From the NCBI GenBank assembly GCA_017643495.1, contig JAEPNK010000001.1, positions 167,623 to 231,622 on the forward strand: a DNA stretch of 64,000 nucleotides, read 5' to 3'. The position numbers and the translations under genes were made by a program. Of the stretch, positions 18,274-28,300 are shown piece after piece. The stretch is from Rhizobiaceae bacterium (lineage in GTDB: Bacteria; Pseudomonadota; Alphaproteobacteria; Rhizobiales; Rhizobiaceae). The notes under the pieces are model-generated. The model saw nothing but the letters and a program-made list of their open reading frames with translations, searched no databases and was not told the origin of the DNA. Position 1 is the stretch's first letter. Each line of letters opens with the position of its first letter.

Positions 18274-18696
18274 TTACAAAAGGTCGATCAGCGCCGGAAT
18301 CAATGGTTCATCTGCGGGAGGCATCGGATAGTCACGCAATTTCACAGGGCGCACCCATTTCAGTTCCTGCCCTTCATGCGGCTGCGGAGTTCCTTCCCAT
18401 TTCCGGCAAACAAACAGCGGCATCATCAGATGGAAGCTTTCATAGGAATGGCTTGCGAAGGTCAGCGGGGCCAAACAGGATTCCCAGGTTGTCACGCCCA
18501 GTTCTTCACGCAATTCGCGGATCAGGGTTTCCTCGGGGGTTTCTCCCGCTTCCACCTTGCCACCCGGGAACTCCCAGAGTCCGGCCATCGGCTTGCCCTC
18601 CGGGCGTCTGGCGAGCAAAACCCGATTGTCGCTGTCGAGCAGGGCACAAGCACTCACCAGCAGAATTTCATGTCTCGCTCCCTGACTGTCATTCAT
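18274..18696 (-). CDS. mutT: (Deoxy)nucleoside triphosphate pyrophosphohydrolase, MutT type
   Basis: The 140-residue Nudix hydrolase carries a complete Nudix box (GKVEAGETPEETLIRELREELGV, given here in its key positions G, E, REL and EE). MutT-type enzymes remove 8-oxo-dGTP from the nucleotide pool. The preceding GLWEFPGG segment is typical of the MutT/8-oxo-dGTP group. The start overlaps the upstream GNAT gene by 4 bases, so the two are co-translated; this operon follows argJ. Confidence 0.92.
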   Translation of the reverse strand: MNDSQGARHEILLVSACALLDSDNRVLLARRPEGKPMAGLWEFPGGKVEAGETPEETLIRELREELGVTTWESCLAPLTFASHSYESFHLMMPLFVCRKWEGTPQPHEGQELKWVRPVKLRDYPMPPADEPLIPALIDLL

Positions 18697-19460
18697 GCCG
18701 GCTCCCTCCGGTAACTGTACCTGTAAAGTTCCTGAAACCCGAAAGCTTCATAAAGCCTGATTGCTGGCCGGTTCTCCACCACAACCTGCAACCAGGCATG
18801 ACTGGCTCCACTGGCTTTTGCCCATTTCAGCGCACTGCCAAGCAGGTCCCTTGCGTGATTGCGTCGCTTGAATGCCAAACCGGTAACCACATCAAAAACC
18901 CCGGCAAGATCATTGTCATGGACACAGCGCAATGCAGCGACCGCCGCCGCTTCATCCGTCTTGATGAACAGACCGCCCTCAGGACGGACCGAGGACAATA
19001 CCTCCACCAGTCCCGGTTTGCGCTCCGTGTCTTCATTGGACAACTGCAGAAAGGTATCAACCCACTTGCCGACATCGCGGATTGGCAATCGGTCATTGCT
19101 GCCAGACAGGTCAACCCCGGAAAGGTCCAGTGTCATCACCATGCTCTCATCGAACCGTTCCCATCCGCGGTCATCGAGAAGGGTTTCCAGTGCTTCCGGT
19201 GCAAGTGGTGACTGGCGAAACACCAGGGGGCGGCCAAAACTCTCAAATTTCCGTCTGGCCAGTTCAAGACGCGCATCAATATATGCATGATCCGAGGGAT
19301 CAAGCGGATTGACCGAGTTCAGTCTTTTTGCCGGATGGCCAGCAGTCAGCCGGATCGCCCATGTCCCGTCATAATGGGTGGAAGTCGAAGGGAAAGAGCG
19401 GAAGCTCACAGCTTCAAGACGCCGGATCTGGGCGAGGCTTGCCTTGACTGCCATCATCAA
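18693..19460 (-). CDS. GNAT family N-acetyltransferase
   Basis: The 255-residue protein has a C-terminal GNAT fold (about residues 140-250): acetyl-CoA binding segment VVTGLAFKRRNHARDLLGSALKWAKASGASHAWLQV and the closing VVENRPAIRLYEAFGFQELYRYSYR. The N-terminal half is likely a second, degenerate GNAT-like domain. The substrate is unknown. The gene sits between argJ and mutT, 12 bases after argJ and overlapping mutT, so it is probably transcribed with them. Confidence 0.88.
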   Translation of the reverse strand: MMMAVKASLAQIRRLEAVSFRSFPSTSTHYDGTWAIRLTAGHPAKRLNSVNPLDPSDHAYIDARLELARRKFESFGRPLVFRQSPLAPEALETLLDDRGWERFDESMVMTLDLSGVDLSGSNDRLPIRDVGKWVDTFLQLSNEDTERKPGLVEVLSSVRPEGGLFIKTDEAAAVAALRCVHDNDLAGVFDVVTGLAFKRRNHARDLLGSALKWAKASGASHAWLQVVVENRPAIRLYEAFGFQELYRYSYRREPA

Positions 19461-19472
19461 CCCCTCAACTCC

Positions 19473-20690
19473 TCAGGAGCGATAATCCGCATTGATTTCG
19501 ATATATTCCTTGGTCAGGTCGCACGTCCACACCTGCGCCTCACCTTCTCCGATACCAAGGTCAACGCGTATGTCGATTTCCTCGCGTTGCATCACAAGAC
19601 TGGCCGCTTCCTCGCTATAATCGGGAACACGCTCCCCTTCTTGCGCAACCTGGACATCTCCAAACCAGATCGCCAGCTTGTCCCTGTCGGCAGGTTCACC
19701 AGCCTTGCCCACAGCCATGACAATCCGTCCCCAGTTTGCGTCTTCACCAGCAACAGCAGTCTTTACGAGCGGAGAATTGGCAATAGCCGTGGCAATCTTG
19801 CGGGCCGAACCCTTGTTCTTGGCGCCGGTAACCTTGATGGAAACCTGCTTCGTTGCCCCCTCACCGTCTCGAACGATCAGCATTGCAAGCTCATGCATGA
19901 CTTCACCGAGCGCTTGCCTGAACGGCTTCAGCTTCTTGTCACTGACCTTGTCGCCGGCACCGCAGGAAGCGAGCAAAACCGTGTCGCTTGTCGAAGTGTC
20001 ACTATCAACGGTAATCGCATTGAATGTGGTTTTGACCACACGGGAGAGCTGTTTTTGCAAGGCCTTGCTCGAGACCGGGCAATCTGTGACCAGAAATGAA
20101 AGCATCGTGGCCATGTCCGGTGCAATCATGCCTGAGCCCTTGGCTATGCCATTGAGGTGATAGCGCTTGCCGTCAATTTCAAACTCGCGGGTTGAAAGTT
20201 TCGGATACGTATCCGTGGTCATGATTGCTTGCGCGGCCTCATGCCAGCCATCCGGTTTGAGAACCGCTTTCGCCATTTCGAGACGGTCTTCAAAGCCGGT
20301 TACATCCAGCGGCTCGCCAATCACACCTGTAGAAGCAAGAAAAACGGTTTTCTCGCTACAACCAAGAGCCTTGGCGGCAGCCTTCGCTGTCAGCTGCGTG
20401 GATTCTTCACCCTTTTTGCCAGTAAAGGCGTTGGCATTGCCGGAATTGACGACAATTGCATTGGCCTTGCCTTTACCAAGTATCTTGCGGCACCAGTCTA
20501 CAGGAGCTGAAGGACATTTGGATTGCGTGAACGCTCCGGCAACCTCAGCCGGTTCATCAAATGCAATCAGGCACAAATCCTTGCGCCCCTTGTACTTGAT
20601 CCCGGCTTCAATGCTTGAAAGCCGGACACCCTTGAGCAAGGGCAGTTCCGGATAGAGTTTGGGAGCAAGAGGTGAAACTTTTTCGGACAT
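19473..20690 (-). CDS. argJ: Glutamate N-acetyltransferase / amino-acid acetyltransferase
   Basis: ArgJ transfers the acetyl group from N-acetylornithine to glutamate (and in bifunctional forms from acetyl-CoA), closing the cyclic arginine pathway. The 405-residue precursor contains the self-cleavage site in [13 protein letters not shown], where the Thr becomes the N-terminal nucleophile of the beta chain. The length and the motif GANDKxxx-like C-terminus ([19 protein letters not shown]) are as expected. It follows a PpiC-type isomerase gene by 21 bases and precedes a GNAT gene. Confidence 0.96.
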   Translation of the reverse strand: MSEKVSPLAPKLYPELPLLKGVRLSSIEAGIKYKGRKDLCLIAFDEPAEVAGAFTQSKCPSAPVDWCRKILGKGKANAIVVNSGNANAFTGKKGEESTQLTAKAAAKALGCSEKTVFLASTGVIGEPLDVTGFEDRLEMAKAVLKPDGWHEAAQAIMTTDTYPKLSTREFEIDGKRYHLNGIAKGSGMIAPDMATMLSFLVTDCPVSSKALQKQLSRVVKTTFNAITVDSDTSTSDTVLLASCGAGDKVSDKKLKPFRQALGEVMHELAMLIVRDGEGATKQVSIKVTGAKNKGSARKIATAIANSPLVKTAVAGEDANWGRIVMAVGKAGEPADRDKLAIWFGDVQVAQEGERVPDYSEEAASLVMQREEIDIRVDLGIGEGEAQVWTCDLTKEYIEINADYRS

Positions 20691-20711
20691 GACAACAATA
20701 TCCCGGCAGGG

Positions 20712-21590
20712 TTATTGCGCTCTGAGCGCATCTACCTTCGTTTTCAATTCTTCATCACGAATTTCAATCTTGTATTTCTCCCGCGCAGTCTTGCTCTGAT
20801 TGAAATAACGCTCACGTGCTACCGCCTGGCGAACCTGTTCCTTGACATCCTCGAATGCCGGCGGCTCTGCATCACGTTCATCTTCCTTCAGGATTACGTG
20901 ATACCCGAACTGTGTCTTGACCGGTTCTTTTGTATAGGCGCCCTTCTCGAGCCCGAATGCAGCCTCCTCGAATTCGGGAACCATCCGTCCCTTGCCGAAA
21001 TATCCGAGATCGCCACCCTGGGGACCGCTTGGACCAGTGGACTTTTCCTTTGCAAGCTCTTCGAAATCAGCACCACCATCCAGCGTTTCAATAACTGCCT
21101 TGGCATCTTCCTCATTTTCCAGAAGGATATGCCGGGCACGGATTTCAGGGGTCTTGGGAAAGCCGGCAACTTCTTTTTCATAACGGGCCTTGAGGTCTTC
21201 ATCCGTTATTTTTGTCAGGACTTCCTGCTGAAAATACGTGTTGTGCAACTGGCGGGCCTTGGTGAATGCCATGCGAGCCTTGAAGTCAGGAGTTTCATCC
21301 AGGCCTGACTCTTTTGCGATTTCTCCCAATGCCTTGATATCGATCAATGCATTGAGAATGGCTGCACGACGCTGTTCTGCAGGCGTCTGGGCAAATTGCT
21401 CAAGCAGTTCCACCTCTGCAAGCGCAAGTTCCCGCTCGGTAATCTCAAGGCCGTTTATTGTCGCAACCACACTGTCTGGCGATTTGGTTGCTTCTGCATC
21501 CTGCGCAAATGCAGGTGCGCCAGCGGCGAAAGCCAATCCTGCGAAAATGGTTGCAGCGCACAGTGTTTGCGAAAGTCTGGTAGAGGCCAT
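20712..21590 (-). CDS. Periplasmic peptidylprolyl isomerase, PpiC/SurA type
   Basis: The 292-residue protein has a signal peptide (cleavage likely after APAFA, about residue 29), an N-terminal SurA-like helical chaperone region, and one parvulin domain (about residues 150-245) with RARHILLENEEDAK, GGDLGYFGKGRMVPEFEEAAF and FGYHVILKEDER. It should assist folding of exported proteins in the periplasm. It is divergent from secA, a sensible pairing with the export motor, and leads the argJ-GNAT-mutT series. Confidence 0.92.
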   Translation of the reverse strand: MASTRLSQTLCAATIFAGLAFAAGAPAFAQDAEATKSPDSVVATINGLEITERELALAEVELLEQFAQTPAEQRRAAILNALIDIKALGEIAKESGLDETPDFKARMAFTKARQLHNTYFQQEVLTKITDEDLKARYEKEVAGFPKTPEIRARHILLENEEDAKAVIETLDGGADFEELAKEKSTGPSGPQGGDLGYFGKGRMVPEFEEAAFGLEKGAYTKEPVKTQFGYHVILKEDERDAEPPAFEDVKEQVRQAVARERYFNQSKTAREKYKIEIRDEELKTKVDALRAQ

Positions 21591-21669
21591 TCCTAATCCT
21601 TTTCATTTATGGCTATTTTTGTGCCAACCGCTCTTGCTGCACACGCTTGGTGCATGACAGAGACCATCG

Positions 21670-21698
21670 TTGACATAGCATTGCGTCCCTCTTATCTG
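21670..21698 (+). promoter_or_regulatory. Putative sigma-70 promoter of secA
   Basis: TTGACA (21670-21675), 17-base spacer, TATCTG (21693-21698). The perfect -35 and optimal spacing are 120 bases upstream of the chosen secA start. Its position inside the open frame that extends upstream of secA argues that this extension is not translated from the main transcript. Confidence 0.6.
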
Positions 21699-21818
21699 TC
21701 CATTGACCCCTCGTCCAGTAATACAGGCAATACTTTTGTTGCCTCTGCCTGGAGAGGGACGGTTTATTTAGGTTTTCTTTGCGTCCGGAATGTGGGCGCA
21801 AATTTTTTGAGAGGCCAT

Positions 21819-24476
21819 ATGGGCATTTTTGGTGGAATAGCGAGCAGAATTTTCGGGTCGGCAAATGACCGTGAATTGCGGCAAGTGCAGCCCAGAGTGG
21901 ATGCAATCAATGCACTTGAGCCAGAATTCGAGGCCCTGACCGACCAGCAGTTACAGGAAAAGACTGCTGAATTCCGGAAACAACTGGAAGAAGGCACCAA
22001 GCTGGACGACCTGCTCGTACCTGCGTTTGCGCTTGTGCGGGAAGCATCAAAACGCACGCTCGGCATGCGCCATTTCGACGTACAGCTGATCGGCGGCATG
22101 ATCCTAAATGGCGGGAATATTGCGGAAATGCGCACTGGTGAAGGCAAGACACTGATGTCGACCCTGGCCGCCTACCTGAATGCCCTTCCGGGCAAAGGTG
22201 CCCATATCGTTACAGTAAATGACTATCTGGCCGAACGTGATGCAGCCTGGATGGGTGTGATTTACGAATTCCTCGGCATGTCGACCGGCGTTATCCTCAA
22301 CAGCATGGACGATGAGGAACGCAAGGCTGCCTATGCTTGCGACATTACCTACGGCACCAATAACGAATTCGGTTTTGACTACCTTCGTGACAACATGAAA
22401 TTCGACCTCGAGAGCATGGTGCAGCGCGAGCATCATTTCGCGATTGTTGACGAGGTCGACTCCATCCTGATTGACGAGGCAAGGACACCGCTCATCATTT
22501 CCGGTCCGCTTGATGACCGGTCCGACCTTTACAATTCAATCGACGCCTTCATTCCGAAAATTGCCGACGAGGACTATGAACTCGACGAAAAGCAGCGTTC
22601 GGTGACCTTCACCGAAGAAGGCAACGAGAAGCTTGAAAAACTTCTTGATGAAGCCGGACTTCTGAAGAACGGCTCACTGTATGATATCGAGAATGTCAGC
22701 GTGGTGCATCACGTCAACAATGCCCTGAAGGCCCACAAGCTCTTCACACGCGACAAGGATTACATCGTCCGCAATGATGAAGTGGTCATCATTGACGAGT
22801 TCACAGGCCGGATGATGCCTGGCCGGCGTTATTCCGATGGTCAGCACCAGGCTCTGGAAGCCAAGGAAAACGTGAAAATCCAGCCCGAAAACCAGACGCT
22901 GGCTTCGGTAACTTTCCAGAACTATTTCCGGATGTATGAGAAACTGTCAGGCATGACAGGCACGGCAATGACCGAGGCAGAGGAATTTGGCAACATCTAT
23001 GGCCTCAGTGTTGTGGACGTCCCCACCAACCTGCCCGTGGCACGGGTTGATGAAGACGATGAGGTATACCGCACGACAGATGAAAAATACCGCGCAATCA
23101 TTGCATTGATCAAGGATTGCCGGGAGCGCAAGCAGCCTGTTCTGGTTGGCACGACATCAATCGAAAAATCCGAACTGCTGGCCGAACTCCTCAAGAAGGA
23201 AAAGTTCGACAATTTCAAGGTTCTCAATGCCCGCCATCATGAAGAAGAAGCTCAGATAATCGCGCTGGCCGGTGTACCGGGTGCGGTTACCATTGCAACA
23301 AACATGGCTGGCCGGGGAACGGACATCCAGCTTGGCGGCAATTTCGAGATGCGCGCAGCACAGGAAATTCCTGAAGGGACCGACACAGCCAAACGCGAAA
23401 AGCTTGAAGCCTCAATTCGCGACGACATTGCCGAACAGAAGGAAATAGCGCGCAAGGCGGGCGGCTTGTATGTCATAGGCACGGAACGGCATGAAAGCAG
23501 GCGTATCGACAACCAGCTTCGCGGCCGTTCCGGACGTCAGGGTGATCCCGGACATTCAAAATTCTTCCTGTCACTGCAGGATGACCTGATGCGCATTTTC
23601 GGTTCTGACCGGATGGATGGCATGTTGCAAAAGCTTGGCCTGCAGGAGGGTGAGGCAATCATCCACCCGTGGATCAACAAGGCTCTGGAAAAAGCGCAGA
23701 AAAAGGTTGAGGCCCGGAATTTTGATATCCGCAAAAACCTTCTCAAGTTCGATGACGTCATGAATGACCAGCGCAAGGTCATCTTCGACCAGCGGATCGA
23801 GCTCATGAAAGGCGAAGGCCTCAGTGAAACCGTGACAGACATGCGTCATGACACGATCGAGGATGTCGTCGCGCGACACATCCCTGAAAAGGCTTATGCA
23901 GAGCAGTGGAACACGGAAGATCTCGAAGCAGACATTCGTGAGTTTCTGAACATGGATTTGCCTATTGTCGAATGGAGCAACGAGGAAGGCATAGACGAGG
24001 AAGTTCTTATCGAGCGCATCACTGAGGCCAGTGACAAGGCGTTCAAGGAGAAATTCGAGGGTTTTGGACCCGATGTTTCAACCTATGTTGAAAAATCCGT
24101 AATGCTGCAGACGCTGGACCTGTTGTGGCGCGAACATCTGGTTAACCTGGACCACCTGCGATCTGTTGTTGGCTTCCGTGGCTATGCCCAACGCGATCCG
24201 TTGCAGGAATACAAATCTGAAAGTTTTGAGCTGTTCCAAACCATGCTCACCAATTTGCGTCAGGCCGTCACCACACAAATGATGCGCGTGCAACTTGTTG
24301 CCGGCAATGAAGATGACGTAGTGAACGAAACCCTGGATGCAACACCAGTGGTTGATAACAGTGATGTGCCGGAAGTCGATGCAGAGACAATTGCATCCTG
24401 GGGCAGCGTTGGTCGCAACGCACCATGCCCTTGCGGTTCCGGCAAGAAATACAAGCACTGCCACGGACGTTTCTAG
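21819..24476 (+). CDS. secA: Preprotein translocase ATPase SecA
   Basis: SecA drives protein export through SecYEG. The start at 21819 ([20 protein letters not shown]) has GAGAGG just upstream and gives 885 residues, normal for alphaproteobacteria; the frame is open 70 codons further up but that part is unlike SecA. Visible motifs are Walker A (MRTGEGKT), Walker B region ([20 protein letters not shown]), the NBD2 GRGTDI segment and the C-terminal zinc SEC-C motif [14 protein letters not shown], which binds SecB and lipid. It is divergent from the periplasmic isomerase gene. Confidence 0.98.
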   Translation: MGIFGGIASRIFGSANDRELRQVQPRVDAINALEPEFEALTDQQLQEKTAEFRKQLEEGTKLDDLLVPAFALVREASKRTLGMRHFDVQLIGGMILNGGNIAEMRTGEGKTLMSTLAAYLNALPGKGAHIVTVNDYLAERDAAWMGVIYEFLGMSTGVILNSMDDEERKAAYACDITYGTNNEFGFDYLRDNMKFDLESMVQREHHFAIVDEVDSILIDEARTPLIISGPLDDRSDLYNSIDAFIPKIADEDYELDEKQRSVTFTEEGNEKLEKLLDEAGLLKNGSLYDIENVSVVHHVNNALKAHKLFTRDKDYIVRNDEVVIIDEFTGRMMPGRRYSDGQHQALEAKENVKIQPENQTLASVTFQNYFRMYEKLSGMTGTAMTEAEEFGNIYGLSVVDVPTNLPVARVDEDDEVYRTTDEKYRAIIALIKDCRERKQPVLVGTTSIEKSELLAELLKKEKFDNFKVLNARHHEEEAQIIALAGVPGAVTIATNMAGRGTDIQLGGNFEMRAAQEIPEGTDTAKREKLEASIRDDIAEQKEIARKAGGLYVIGTERHESRRIDNQLRGRSGRQGDPGHSKFFLSLQDDLMRIFGSDRMDGMLQKLGLQEGEAIIHPWINKALEKAQKKVEARNFDIRKNLLKFDDVMNDQRKVIFDQRIELMKGEGLSETVTDMRHDTIEDVVARHIPEKAYAEQWNTEDLEADIREFLNMDLPIVEWSNEEGIDEEVLIERITEASDKAFKEKFEGFGPDVSTYVEKSVMLQTLDLLWREHLVNLDHLRSVVGFRGYAQRDPLQEYKSESFELFQTMLTNLRQAVTTQMMRVQLVAGNEDDVVNETLDATPVVDNSDVPEVDAETIASWGSVGRNAPCPCGSGKKYKHCHGRF

Positions 24477-24532
24477 CAGCAACCAATATTTGCCTATCAC
24501 CCTGCTGCAACTACTGTTTTCAGCCGGGAATC

Positions 24533-25825
24533 TTAACTGCCGAACATTCGCGAGCCGACATCATATTGTCCTGCTTCGCGATCCGTTTTGGCCTTTGGTT
24601 TTTCTGTTGCCGGGGAAGCATCAGTGACCGGCACCGATGTTTGTTCCACAGGTTGTGACACTGGCACCACTGCAGGCTCTGCACTGGCCGATGCCGGTAT
24701 GGCTTGATCCCGGGGCGCCGGAACAGGGGCAACAGCTGGAGCATCTCGAGAGATTTCAGGCTCCTGGGAAGGCACAGGGACACTATCACTTGATTGCGGT
24801 GCTTCCGTAATATTATCCGGTTTTTCTTCCGGGCTTTCCTCGGCTGGTTCCTCAGGCGCGCTCTCAACAACCGCTGGCTGTGGATCCGTCAGCTTGAGTG
24901 GGCCGATTGTGGGCTTTGCCATGATCGATGCCGAAAGGGTTCTTGGTTTTTCAGCCTCTTCAACAAACGGATTGAGGTTGATTTGCTTTATCAACCGCTG
25001 GAAGCGTTGCTGGTCTTTGTCCTGACGTATGGCAAAGGCCGTTGCCAAGGAGCGAGGCATTTCCGTCAGGGGACATTCTGTACGTGTGCTGAACCGCTCT
25101 CCCTCAGCAACAGCCCGGTTGAAGACGTAACGTTTCTCGCAAACGTCCACCTTTGGCGGCTGTTTCGTAAGTTCGAAATAATCGCTCCCCTCCTTCAACA
25201 TCGTCCAGAATTCGAAATTGTTCGAATTGACGTGCTTGGCCATGTTTTCCGGTGTAAGGCGGAAAGGAAGAGCCTGTATCTGGAAGGATTTCTGCCCTCC
25301 CTTGAACGCCTCGCGCGCAAGAGCGTAAATCTCTTCGACATACTCATCGGTCATGGAATAACAACCGGCAGACGAACACGCACCGTGAATCATCAAGAAC
25401 GAACCGGTACGGTCATTTGCCCGGTCATACGCGTTCGGAAAACCCATGTTGAAGGAGAGGTGATAACTTGAATTCGGGTTCATGAGCGCCGGGGTCACAT
25501 GATAAAACCCTTCAGGTGCCTGACGGTCACCTTCCTTGATTTTTGGGCCCTTTTTCCCGGACCACTTGCAGATTTCATAATCGTTCAGGAGCGCATACTT
25601 TCCCGTATGGTCCTGCTTCCACACTTCAAGGACATTCTCCTCCTTGAAAATACGAAGCATGATTGGCGAACCAAGTTTCATTCCCTTGGTTTTCATCGCC
25701 TTTTTCAGTTCAGCAGAAACTGGTCGTTCATGCTTTGGAAGTGAACTTTCCAACGCGCCATTGCAGGCGGCCAAAAGCATGCCGCCAAACACGATCGCGA
25801 TCATTTTTGATGTCTTGCGCCTCAA
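24533..25825 (-). CDS. L,D-transpeptidase family lipoprotein (YafK-like)
   Basis: The 430-residue protein starts with a lipoprotein signal (GGMLLAAC, lipobox Cys at about residue 20). The YkuD/L,D-transpeptidase domain covers about residues 55-210, with the catalytic IHGACSSAGCYSMTD. YafK (DpaA)-type members in E. coli remove Braun lipoprotein from peptidoglycan; whether this one cleaves or forms crosslinks is not known. After residue 290 the sequence turns into a Pro/Glu/Ala/Ser-rich low-complexity tail. It is convergent with secA. Confidence 0.88.
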   Translation of the reverse strand: MRRKTSKMIAIVFGGMLLAACNGALESSLPKHERPVSAELKKAMKTKGMKLGSPIMLRIFKEENVLEVWKQDHTGKYALLNDYEICKWSGKKGPKIKEGDRQAPEGFYHVTPALMNPNSSYHLSFNMGFPNAYDRANDRTGSFLMIHGACSSAGCYSMTDEYVEEIYALAREAFKGGQKSFQIQALPFRLTPENMAKHVNSNNFEFWTMLKEGSDYFELTKQPPKVDVCEKRYVFNRAVAEGERFSTRTECPLTEMPRSLATAFAIRQDKDQQRFQRLIKQINLNPFVEEAEKPRTLSASIMAKPTIGPLKLTDPQPAVVESAPEEPAEESPEEKPDNITEAPQSSDSVPVPSQEPEISRDAPAVAPVPAPRDQAIPASASAEPAVVPVSQPVEQTSVPVTDASPATEKPKAKTDREAGQYDVGSRMFGS

Positions 25826-25938
25826 GACCCTACACCCGGCTGAATTGCTGTCGTAAGATTGATATAGCCATTCGTGGTTGACAAGCGGTTACCGCCCTCA
25901 GTCACGTGATTGTTAGAACAGGCTGGATAAATCTGAAA

Positions 25939-26895
25939 TCAGGACAAATTGCGGCCCATTGCCAAAAATTTCTCTTGGCGCATTTTCCTTATCTGATCGC
26001 CTTGCATGCCATCAAATTCTGACAACGCGCTGGCAATCTGTGTTTTGGCAGCCTCGAAAACGGCTTCGCGGTTACGATGGGCTCCGCCAACCGGTTCGTC
26101 GATAATGCCGTCCACAATTCCCATTTCCTTCAGGTCCTGGGCCGTTATTTTCATTGTGGTTGCAATGTCTTTGGCACGGGCGGGGTCACGCCACAAAATG
26201 GAAGCGCCTGCTTCCGGGGAAATGACCGAATAGATTGCATGTTCAAGCATGTAGACACGGTTGGCGGCTGCAATCGCGATCGCACCACCGGACCCGCCTT
26301 CACCAATAATCGTGGCAATCATGGGGACTTCGAGCGTCAGACACCTTTCTGTCGAACGTGCAATCGCCTCGGCCTGTCCCCGCGCCTCCGCTCCGACACC
26401 TGGATATGCACCAGCGGTGTCGACAAGTGAAATAACCGGCAGATTGTAGCGTTCAGCCATATCCATGATCCGGATAGCCTTGCGATAACCTTCCGGACGC
26501 GCCATGCCGAAATTGTGCTTGAGGCGGCTCTGCGTATCCATGCCCTTTTCCTGGCCGATAATCGCAACCGAACGGCCATCAAAACGTCCAAGGCCGGCAA
26601 ATACGGCATGGTCTTCGCCAAAGTAACGGTCCCCTGCCAAAGGCGTGAAATCCGTTATCATTGCTTTTTGATAATCAATGAAATGGGGCCGGTCCGGGTG
26701 TCTGGCTACCTGTGTCTTTTCCCATGGAGAAAGCTTTGCATAGAGGCTTTTGAGAATATCCTTGGACTTTGCCTCAAGGCGTGAAACCTCGTCACTGAGG
26801 TCCACGGAGCCATCCTCCTTGCCCACGCTGCGCAACTCATGGATTTGGCCTTCAAGGTCAGCAACAGCTTTTTCGAATTCGAGATAATTTACCAT
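25939..26895 (-). CDS. accA: Acetyl-CoA carboxylase carboxyltransferase subunit alpha
   Basis: AccA with AccD transfers carboxyl from carboxybiotin to acetyl-CoA, the committed step of fatty acid synthesis. The 318-residue protein shows the family core: LYAKLSPWEKTQVARHPDRPH, SLVDTAGAYPGVGAEARGQ, and GEGGSGGAIAI. Translation probably begins at the second of two nearby ATGs (26893-26895), giving MVNYLEFEKAVADLE, matching rhizobial AccA. It stands alone on the minus strand between the L,D-transpeptidase and the CorC-type genes. Confidence 0.96.
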   Translation of the reverse strand: MVNYLEFEKAVADLEGQIHELRSVGKEDGSVDLSDEVSRLEAKSKDILKSLYAKLSPWEKTQVARHPDRPHFIDYQKAMITDFTPLAGDRYFGEDHAVFAGLGRFDGRSVAIIGQEKGMDTQSRLKHNFGMARPEGYRKAIRIMDMAERYNLPVISLVDTAGAYPGVGAEARGQAEAIARSTERCLTLEVPMIATIIGEGGSGGAIAIAAANRVYMLEHAIYSVISPEAGASILWRDPARAKDIATTMKITAQDLKEMGIVDGIIDEPVGGAHRNREAVFEAAKTQIASALSEFDGMQGDQIRKMRQEKFLAMGRNLS

Positions 26896-27037
26896 CGATA
26901 CACACAATTCATTCTGGGCATGAAAGAGAAAACATTAAGGCGCCCCCGCAAACATGGGCCAGCTTGCCTGATGGCGGTAGGTTGTGACGTTTCCGCTGTG
27001 TCATGTCAAGGAATTAGGATTTTCCATAGCTATGGGA

Positions 27038-28300
27038 TTACAGGTTACGGATACGCAACTGCGTGATCCGGTTTTTCTCTCTTTTGAGAATGACAAAACG
27101 CTTGCCGAAAAAAGTAAAGGCCTGTTTTTCTTCCGGTATTGTTTGCGCGGCGTGAATAACCAACCCGGCAATCGTATTCGCTTCCTCATCAGGAAGCTGC
27201 CAGTCGAGCGCCCGGTTAAGGTCGCGCAGTTGCACATTGCCGTCAACGATCCATGACCCGTCAGCCTGATGTTCAACACCGGACACTGCTTCATCATGCT
27301 CATCTGCAATATCGCCAACGATTTCCTCAAGGATGTCTTCCAGAGTGACGAGCCCCTCAACTTCACCATACTCATCAACAACGAGTGCAAAATGGGCCTT
27401 TTCCCGCAGGAAGGCGTCAAGCTGGTCTTTCAGCGTGGTGGTCTCGGGGACAAACCATGGCTTTGATGCAATGCGCTTGATATCAACCTGACTGATGTCA
27501 CTCTTTTTTGTGGCAAGTGCCCGCAACACATCCTTGGAATGAATAACCCCGACGATATTGTCACTGTCTCCCTGCCACAAGGGGATACGGGTAAACGGAC
27601 TATCCAGCAATTGTTTGACGATCTGCTCCGGGGAATCATCAAGATTGATGGTTTCCATGTTGGTTCGGTGGATCATCACATCCGAGATTTCCAGCTCGTG
27701 CAGATCGAGAATACCTCCCAGTCGGTCACGATCATCCTTGACCACCGAACCGTCACGATGGAGCACTTCCACCGCTCCGCGCAATTCCTCGTGACCGGTA
27801 AGCAGGGATGCACCGGAATCGATATCCACCCCGAGTTGCCTCAACAGCCTGCGAACAATCCATCCCACCGCCACGGCAAATGGAGAAAAGACAATGACCA
27901 GTATCCGCACAACAGGTGCAACAGACACGGCAAACTTGTCGGCATAGGAAAGGGCAAATGACTTTGGCATGACTTCTGCGAAAATGACCACAAGGAGTGT
28001 CATGACCAGTGTGGCAACCGCTACTCCCGCTTCACCAAACAGCTTCAGGAAAAGACTGGTCGCAAGAGCGGAAGCAAGAATGTTGACGATGTTGTTGCCG
28101 ATAAGAAGCGTGCCGATCAACTGGTCCTGACGCTCCAGCAGCTTCATCACTATACCCGCACGTGTATCCCCGTTCTTTTCATACTGGTGCATGCGGGCCC
28201 GCGAAGCAGCGGTCAACGCGGTCTCCGACCCGGAAAAGAATCCGGACAGCACGATCAGCAAAAGAATGGCAAAGAATATAAGCCAGTATGCGCTTATCAT
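27038..28300 (-). CDS. HlyC/CorC (CNNM) family membrane protein
   Basis: The 420-residue protein has an N-terminal DUF21/CNNM membrane domain with about four helices (residues 5-175), a CBS pair (about 205-330; HRTNMETINLDDSPEQ and VPETTTLKDQLDAF) and a C-terminal CorC_HlyC domain. Members are linked to magnesium or cobalt export. The start overlaps the aroB stop by 4 bases, so it is co-translated with aroB; the pairing aroK-aroB-CNNM recurs in this order as I know it. Confidence 0.92.
   Translation of the reverse strand: MISAYWLIFFAILLLIVLSGFFSGSETALTAASRARMHQYEKNGDTRAGIVMKLLERQDQLIGTLLIGNNIVNILASALATSLFLKLFGEAGVAVATLVMTLLVVIFAEVMPKSFALSYADKFAVSVAPVVRILVIVFSPFAVAVGWIVRRLLRQLGVDIDSGASLLTGHEELRGAVEVLHRDGSVVKDDRDRLGGILDLHELEISDVMIHRTNMETINLDDSPEQIVKQLLDSPFTRIPLWQGDSDNIVGVIHSKDVLRALATKKSDISQVDIKRIASKPWFVPETTTLKDQLDAFLREKAHFALVVDEYGEVEGLVTLEDILEEIVGDIADEHDEAVSGVEHQADGSWIVDGNVQLRDLNRALDWQLPDEEANTIAGLVIHAAQTIPEEKQAFTFFGKRFVILKREKNRITQLRIRNL

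Noticed and set aside
21591-21660. Sigma-54-like GG-N10-GC pattern upstream of the periplasmic isomerase (TTGGCACAAAAATAGC)
   Set aside because: The -12 element is poor (TAGC instead of TTGC) and a housekeeping isomerase is not an expected sigma-54 target.
21609-21818. Open frame of 70 codons in frame with and upstream of secA
   Set aside because: It does not resemble SecA or a known secretion-monitor leader, a strong promoter lies inside it, and GAGAGG precedes the internal ATG that matches SecA N-termini.
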